A DNA stretch of 46,716 nucleotides from Planctomycetaceae bacterium. Lineage in GTDB: Bacteria > Planctomycetota > Planctomycetia > Pirellulales > Pirellulaceae. Made by a program: the position numbers and the translations under genes. Below are positions 43,423 to 46,716 of this stretch, piece after piece. Location: positions 1 to 46,716 of the forward strand of contig PKCN01000201.1 of NCBI GenBank assembly GCA_002862205.1, in the 5' to 3' direction. Within the stretch, counting starts at the first letter, position 1; the number at the start of each line of letters is the position of its first letter. The notes under the pieces were generated by a model. That model ran no database searches. It saw only the letters and a list, made by a program, of their open reading frames with translations, and was not told the origin of the DNA.

Positions 43423-46400
43423 ATGGCTCCTCAGGTTCCGCTCATGAGACACCGTCCAGTTCTAGCGATTGTCGTTATCCTGCTTGCTTTTCCACTCTCA
43501 CCGGGGCGTTCGACGTTTGCAGAGGAGATTCCCTATGACTCTGAACTTGTGCAAACTCTTGTAGCAGAGTCGCTGGAAAAAGGTAATCCTGGCCGCGGCG
43601 CCGTGATCTATTCTGCCCCGACCAGTGCATGTCTGTCCTGTCACAAAGTGGGTGCACACGGGGGTGCAGTGGGTCCTGATTTGAGTGAACTGGGTAAAAA
43701 ACAGAAGCTTGAGCACATTGTCGAATCGCTGTTGTGGCCTCAGCGTGTGGTTGCAGATGAATACAAGTCCATTGCGGTTCTCAATTTGGATGGTCAGATT
43801 TTTCGTGGATATCGAATCAGTGAGAGTGATTCTGCGCTGATGCTCCGCGACAGCGCGACAGGAAAATCAGTTTCGATCAGCAAAGATGAGATTGAGTTGA
43901 TACGGCCAGTGGGCTCACTGATGCCCGTCGGTCTGATGGCGACGCTGTCATTGCAGGAAAAGCATGACCTGATTTCATTTTTAGCCGATCTTGGGAAGCA
44001 TGAGGAAATCAGCGCGGCTGGGATTGATTCACTGCTATCGCATTCGCATGGCCATCACCCTGCATCATTTGCGATGTCCCGTGAACCGCTTGAGCCGGAA
44101 CGTTCGCCCAGTTGGCAGGCCGACGTCAATCGTGATCGTCTGTATGACTTTTATCGCAAACAGGCACGACACTTTCGTGACATCACACCACGTCCCCAGC
44201 TGCTGGCAGAGTTTCCGGGGCTCGATGGTGGCGAGGATGGGCATTGGGGTAACCAGTCTGAACCGACTTGGGCAGATGGTCGCTGGAATGAAACCGACCT
44301 TGGAAACCTTCTGTGTGGTGTGTTCAGAGGTCCCGGCATTCAGGTGACGCGGGGCATGTGTTTGCAGGTGGGTCGGGGTGAACAACGAATCTCAGCGTGT
44401 TTCGATCCTGACACAATGACCTATCCAAGGGTTTGGTCAGGTGGGTTTGTTGAATTTTCAACGGTACGGCATGGGTTCATGCAGGGCTTGCGGCAGGTGG
44501 GCAAAACAGTGGCAGGCGATCCTGTTGACCGTGAATTTTTGACAAACGCTAAAACCAAGAAGTACCTCGGTCTTTATCGTTACGGTGACCGGGTGATTTT
44601 TTCATATCTTGTTGATGGTGTGGAATATCTTGACGCGCCGCAAATCGTAGATGGAAAATTCGTGAGTGTAGTGGCGCCTCGTGAGAAGCACCCTGATCGA
44701 GATCACATGCGGGGTGGTGAGGCCCAGTGGCCACAGAGGATTGTCGTCAAGGGTGAACTTGGAACGACCGCACCTTACGCGGTCGATAAGATACCGTTAC
44801 CCGCTGATAATCCCTGGAAGGCATTGATGTACGGGAGCGGGCACGATTTCCTGTCTGATGGCTCCGCTGTCCTGTGCACGATGCAAGGTGATGTCTGGCG
44901 AGCCACGGGGTTGGATGATGGTCTTCAGGAAATCAGCTGGCGGCGGATCGCTTCCGGGTTGTTTCAGCCGCTTGGAATTGTGGTACATGATGATCAGATT
45001 TTCGTCATCGGACGGGATCAGTTGACACGTCTGCGCGATTGGAACGGGGACGGTGAAATGGATCATTACGAGTGTTTCAGCCGCGCCTTGGAAACCTCAC
45101 GCTCTGGTCACGACTTCACCTGTGATTTGTGGCGGGATGCAGCAGGACGCTTCTACACTGCCTCAGGTAAACAGGGCGTGATGCGAATTGCTGCGGATGG
45201 GCAGTCTGCTGAGATCGTTGCCAATGGCCTCAGGAACTCGGATGGTCTGGGATTGTCACCAGATGGACTTGTGACCATTCCAAGCAGTGAAGGCGACTGG
45301 ATGCCCGCGTCGATGATCGCAGCCATTCGGCCTGACGGACCGATTTTGAATCGACTGCCGGGACACTCCCCCGATGGTCGCAGTGTTCCGTTTTTTGGTC
45401 GTCCTGGAGGCGATCTGCAGCAACCTCCAGAGATCCCCATGTTGTACTTGCCACGTGGTTTGGATAATTCCAGCGGAGGGCAGGTTCATGTGGACAGTGA
45501 CCGTTGGGGACCTGTCCAAGGGCAGATGGTGCATCTTTCGTTTGGGGCAGGTCGTGCGTTTCTGTTGCTGCGTGACGAGTTTGATGGCTGGATTCAAGGT
45601 GCGGTGGTTCCCATCGCTGGTGAATTTGCTTCCGGGGCTCACCGCGGGAAATTCAATCCAAGGGATGGACAGTTGTATGTTTCCGGTATGGCTGGCTGGG
45701 GGACTTACACGACCGACGACGGTTGTTTCCAAAGAGTCCGTTACAGCGGCAACAAGCCCCAGTTGCCAGTCGGGTTTCATGTCCATGAAAATGGTATTCG
45801 CGTTGATTTCTCGCAGCCAGTGAAACAGCAAAAGATTGCTGACCCCGATGCCCATTTTGTTCAGGTCTGGAACTATCGATACAGCGGAGCCTATGGTTCG
45901 CCTGAATACTCATCACGTCAGTTGGGATTGCGTGGCCATGACGTTCTCGATGTGAAATCTGTCAGCGTTTTACCAGGTGACAAAAGCCTGTTTCTTGAGA
46001 TCCCGAACCTTCAGCCAGTTAACCAACTTCATCTATTGGTGACCACGGATGATGAACAGGAGCATGACCTGTTCATGTCCATTAATCATCTGGACGAAGC
46101 TTTTCGTGACTTTCCGTCCTACCAAACAACCGAGAAGATTGTACTGCCACATCCCATGTTGGCTGATCTGGCAAGGCCGGTTGTCTCCAAACGGAATCCG
46201 TTCAACAAAGCAATTGCTGATGCGAAGCCGTTGACGTTGAAAGCAGCCAAGAATTTGATGTTTGATCAACCGGAGATCCGCTTGCCTGCGGGTCAGGCGG
46301 TCAAGCTGATATTTCAAAATCCGGATTCCGTGCCCCACAATTGGGCTCTGTTGAAACCTGGGAGCCTTCAAAAAGTTGGTGAACAGTGCAATCGTTTGAT

Positions 46401-46593
46401 CTCGGATCCTCAGGCGGCGGCCCAACAATACATCCCCTCATCGAGTGATATTTTGGCGTACACCAACGTGGTGGAACCTTACGCCGAACATACGATCTAC
46501 TTTGAGGTGCCAAATGAACCGGGGCGGTACCCCTATTTATGTACCTTTCCGGGACATTGGATGGTGATGAACGGGGTGTTGGTGGTTGAGTGA
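43423..46593 (+). CDS. Exported cytochrome c / beta-propeller / azurin-like cupredoxin fusion
   Basis: The 1,056-residue product has a signal peptide (VLAIVVILLAFPLSPG). A cytochrome c domain follows, with heme motif CLSCH (C70, C73, H74), GPDLSELG, and a likely methionine axial ligand in GSLMPVGLMATL. Residues about 230-440 may be a DUF6797-type module. About 450-830 read as a sorbosone-dehydrogenase-like propeller (VVHDDQIFVIGRDQLTRLRDWNGDGEMD, GLRNSDGLGLSPDG). The C-terminus (about 955-1056) is a type 1 copper domain: PHNW (H972) and YLCTFPGHWMVMNG (C1040, H1045, M1049), with azurin spacing. Electron flow from a propeller-bound substrate to heme and copper in the periplasm is inferred. An alternative start is ATG 43444. 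Confidence 0.92.
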   Translation: MAPQVPLMRHRPVLAIVVILLAFPLSPGRSTFAEEIPYDSELVQTLVAESLEKGNPGRGAVIYSAPTSACLSCHKVGAHGGAVGPDLSELGKKQKLEHIVESLLWPQRVVADEYKSIAVLNLDGQIFRGYRISESDSALMLRDSATGKSVSISKDEIELIRPVGSLMPVGLMATLSLQEKHDLISFLADLGKHEEISAAGIDSLLSHSHGHHPASFAMSREPLEPERSPSWQADVNRDRLYDFYRKQARHFRDITPRPQLLAEFPGLDGGEDGHWGNQSEPTWADGRWNETDLGNLLCGVFRGPGIQVTRGMCLQVGRGEQRISACFDPDTMTYPRVWSGGFVEFSTVRHGFMQGLRQVGKTVAGDPVDREFLTNAKTKKYLGLYRYGDRVIFSYLVDGVEYLDAPQIVDGKFVSVVAPREKHPDRDHMRGGEAQWPQRIVVKGELGTTAPYAVDKIPLPADNPWKALMYGSGHDFLSDGSAVLCTMQGDVWRATGLDDGLQEISWRRIASGLFQPLGIVVHDDQIFVIGRDQLTRLRDWNGDGEMDHYECFSRALETSRSGHDFTCDLWRDAAGRFYTASGKQGVMRIAADGQSAEIVANGLRNSDGLGLSPDGLVTIPSSEGDWMPASMIAAIRPDGPILNRLPGHSPDGRSVPFFGRPGGDLQQPPEIPMLYLPRGLDNSSGGQVHVDSDRWGPVQGQMVHLSFGAGRAFLLLRDEFDGWIQGAVVPIAGEFASGAHRGKFNPRDGQLYVSGMAGWGTYTTDDGCFQRVRYSGNKPQLPVGFHVHENGIRVDFSQPVKQQKIADPDAHFVQVWNYRYSGAYGSPEYSSRQLGLRGHDVLDVKSVSVLPGDKSLFLEIPNLQPVNQLHLLVTTDDEQEHDLFMSINHLDEAFRDFPSYQTTEKIVLPHPMLADLARPVVSKRNPFNKAIADAKPLTLKAAKNLMFDQPEIRLPAGQAVKLIFQNPDSVPHNWALLKPGSLQKVGEQCNRLISDPQAAAQQYIPSSSDILAYTNVVEPYAEHTIYFEVPNEPGRYPYLCTFPGHWMVMNGVLVVE

Positions 46594-46609
46594 ATCGGTT
46601 GGTGGTTGA
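46578..46609. repeat. 12-base direct repeat across the stop codon of the cupredoxin gene
   Basis: gttggtggttga occurs at 46578-46589 and again at 46598-46609, a 20-base period. The first copy encodes the last residues before the stop and the second lies just after it. This looks like a small duplication at the gene end. Confidence 0.7.
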
Positions 46610-46665
46610 TGGTGGGATGAATACCGCCAGCCCTCGCTGAACTGTCCGGATCGAGGATTCCCGTC

Positions 46666-46716
46666 CGGCTGGATCATCCCCGAGCGGCTGGATCATCCCC
46701 GAGCGGCTGGATCATC
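46666..46716. repeat. 19-bp tandem repeat running off the window edge
   Basis: Two full perfect units of cggctggatcatccccgag (46666-46684 and 46685-46703) and a 13-base third unit reach the last base of the window. No unique spacers separate them. The array starts 72 bases after the cupredoxin gene stop and probably continues beyond the window. Confidence 0.88.

Overview
The window (about 52% GC by eye) reads as a chromosomal segment of a planctomycete. The grounds are indirect. There are several very large exported proteins (1,000 to 2,100 residues), including PQQ-type beta-propellers and a cytochrome c/propeller/cupredoxin fusion. Minor start codons (GTG, TTG) are common, and Shine-Dalgarno sites are weak or absent at many genes. 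Many secreted families are ones I associate with planctomycetes. No rRNA, tRNA, CRISPR array, insertion sequence, integrase or phage gene was seen, so this looks like resident chromosome and not an island.

Layout. 1-5,250: a 30-bp minisatellite at the window edge, a small protein resembling the LigD 3'-phosphoesterase domain, and two minus-strand exported proteins. 5,256-9,600: a PolB-type 3'-5' exonuclease divergent from peptidase T, then S-adenosylmethionine synthase (metK) followed at 3 bp by a metallophosphoesterase. 9,748-14,100: a membrane-anchored VWA protein coupled to an exported protein, an exported DNase I-like (EEP) protein, a HEAT-repeat protein, and an upstream reading frame that looks broken at an 8-base C tract. 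14,292-23,810, plus strand: a HIT hydrolase, BioF, a 2,102-residue alpha-2-macroglobulin-like exported protein, and a small secreted protein with PGHPGH repeats. 23,887-28,638, minus strand: an uncharacterised 658-residue protein, an exported alpha/beta hydrolase and a DnaQ-type exonuclease with a BRCT domain.

28,861-37,427 is the most coherent block: a minus-strand, six-gene DNA-repair cassette. In transcription order it holds a radical SAM protein with a helix-hairpin-helix, UdgX fused to DUF4130, a beta-CASP-like nuclease, an ATP-dependent DNA ligase, an Lhr-like DEXH helicase and a PdeM-type metallophosphoesterase. Each of the last four junctions is a 4-base stop/start overlap, which implies translational coupling and fixed stoichiometry. 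Its parts are known as 'ligase-associated' families. The pathway they form is, to my knowledge, not well characterised biochemically.

37,886-46,593, plus strand: a 1,444-residue protein with two PQQ-type propellers separated by a methyltransferase-like Rossmann segment, then a lipoprotein-like exported protein. Next come a cluster of hairpins and a 15-bp tandem repeat, and then a 1,056-residue exported protein running cytochrome c, beta-propeller, azurin-like copper domain. The window ends inside a 19-bp minisatellite. This part points to periplasmic oxidation and electron transfer; substrates cannot be read from sequence.
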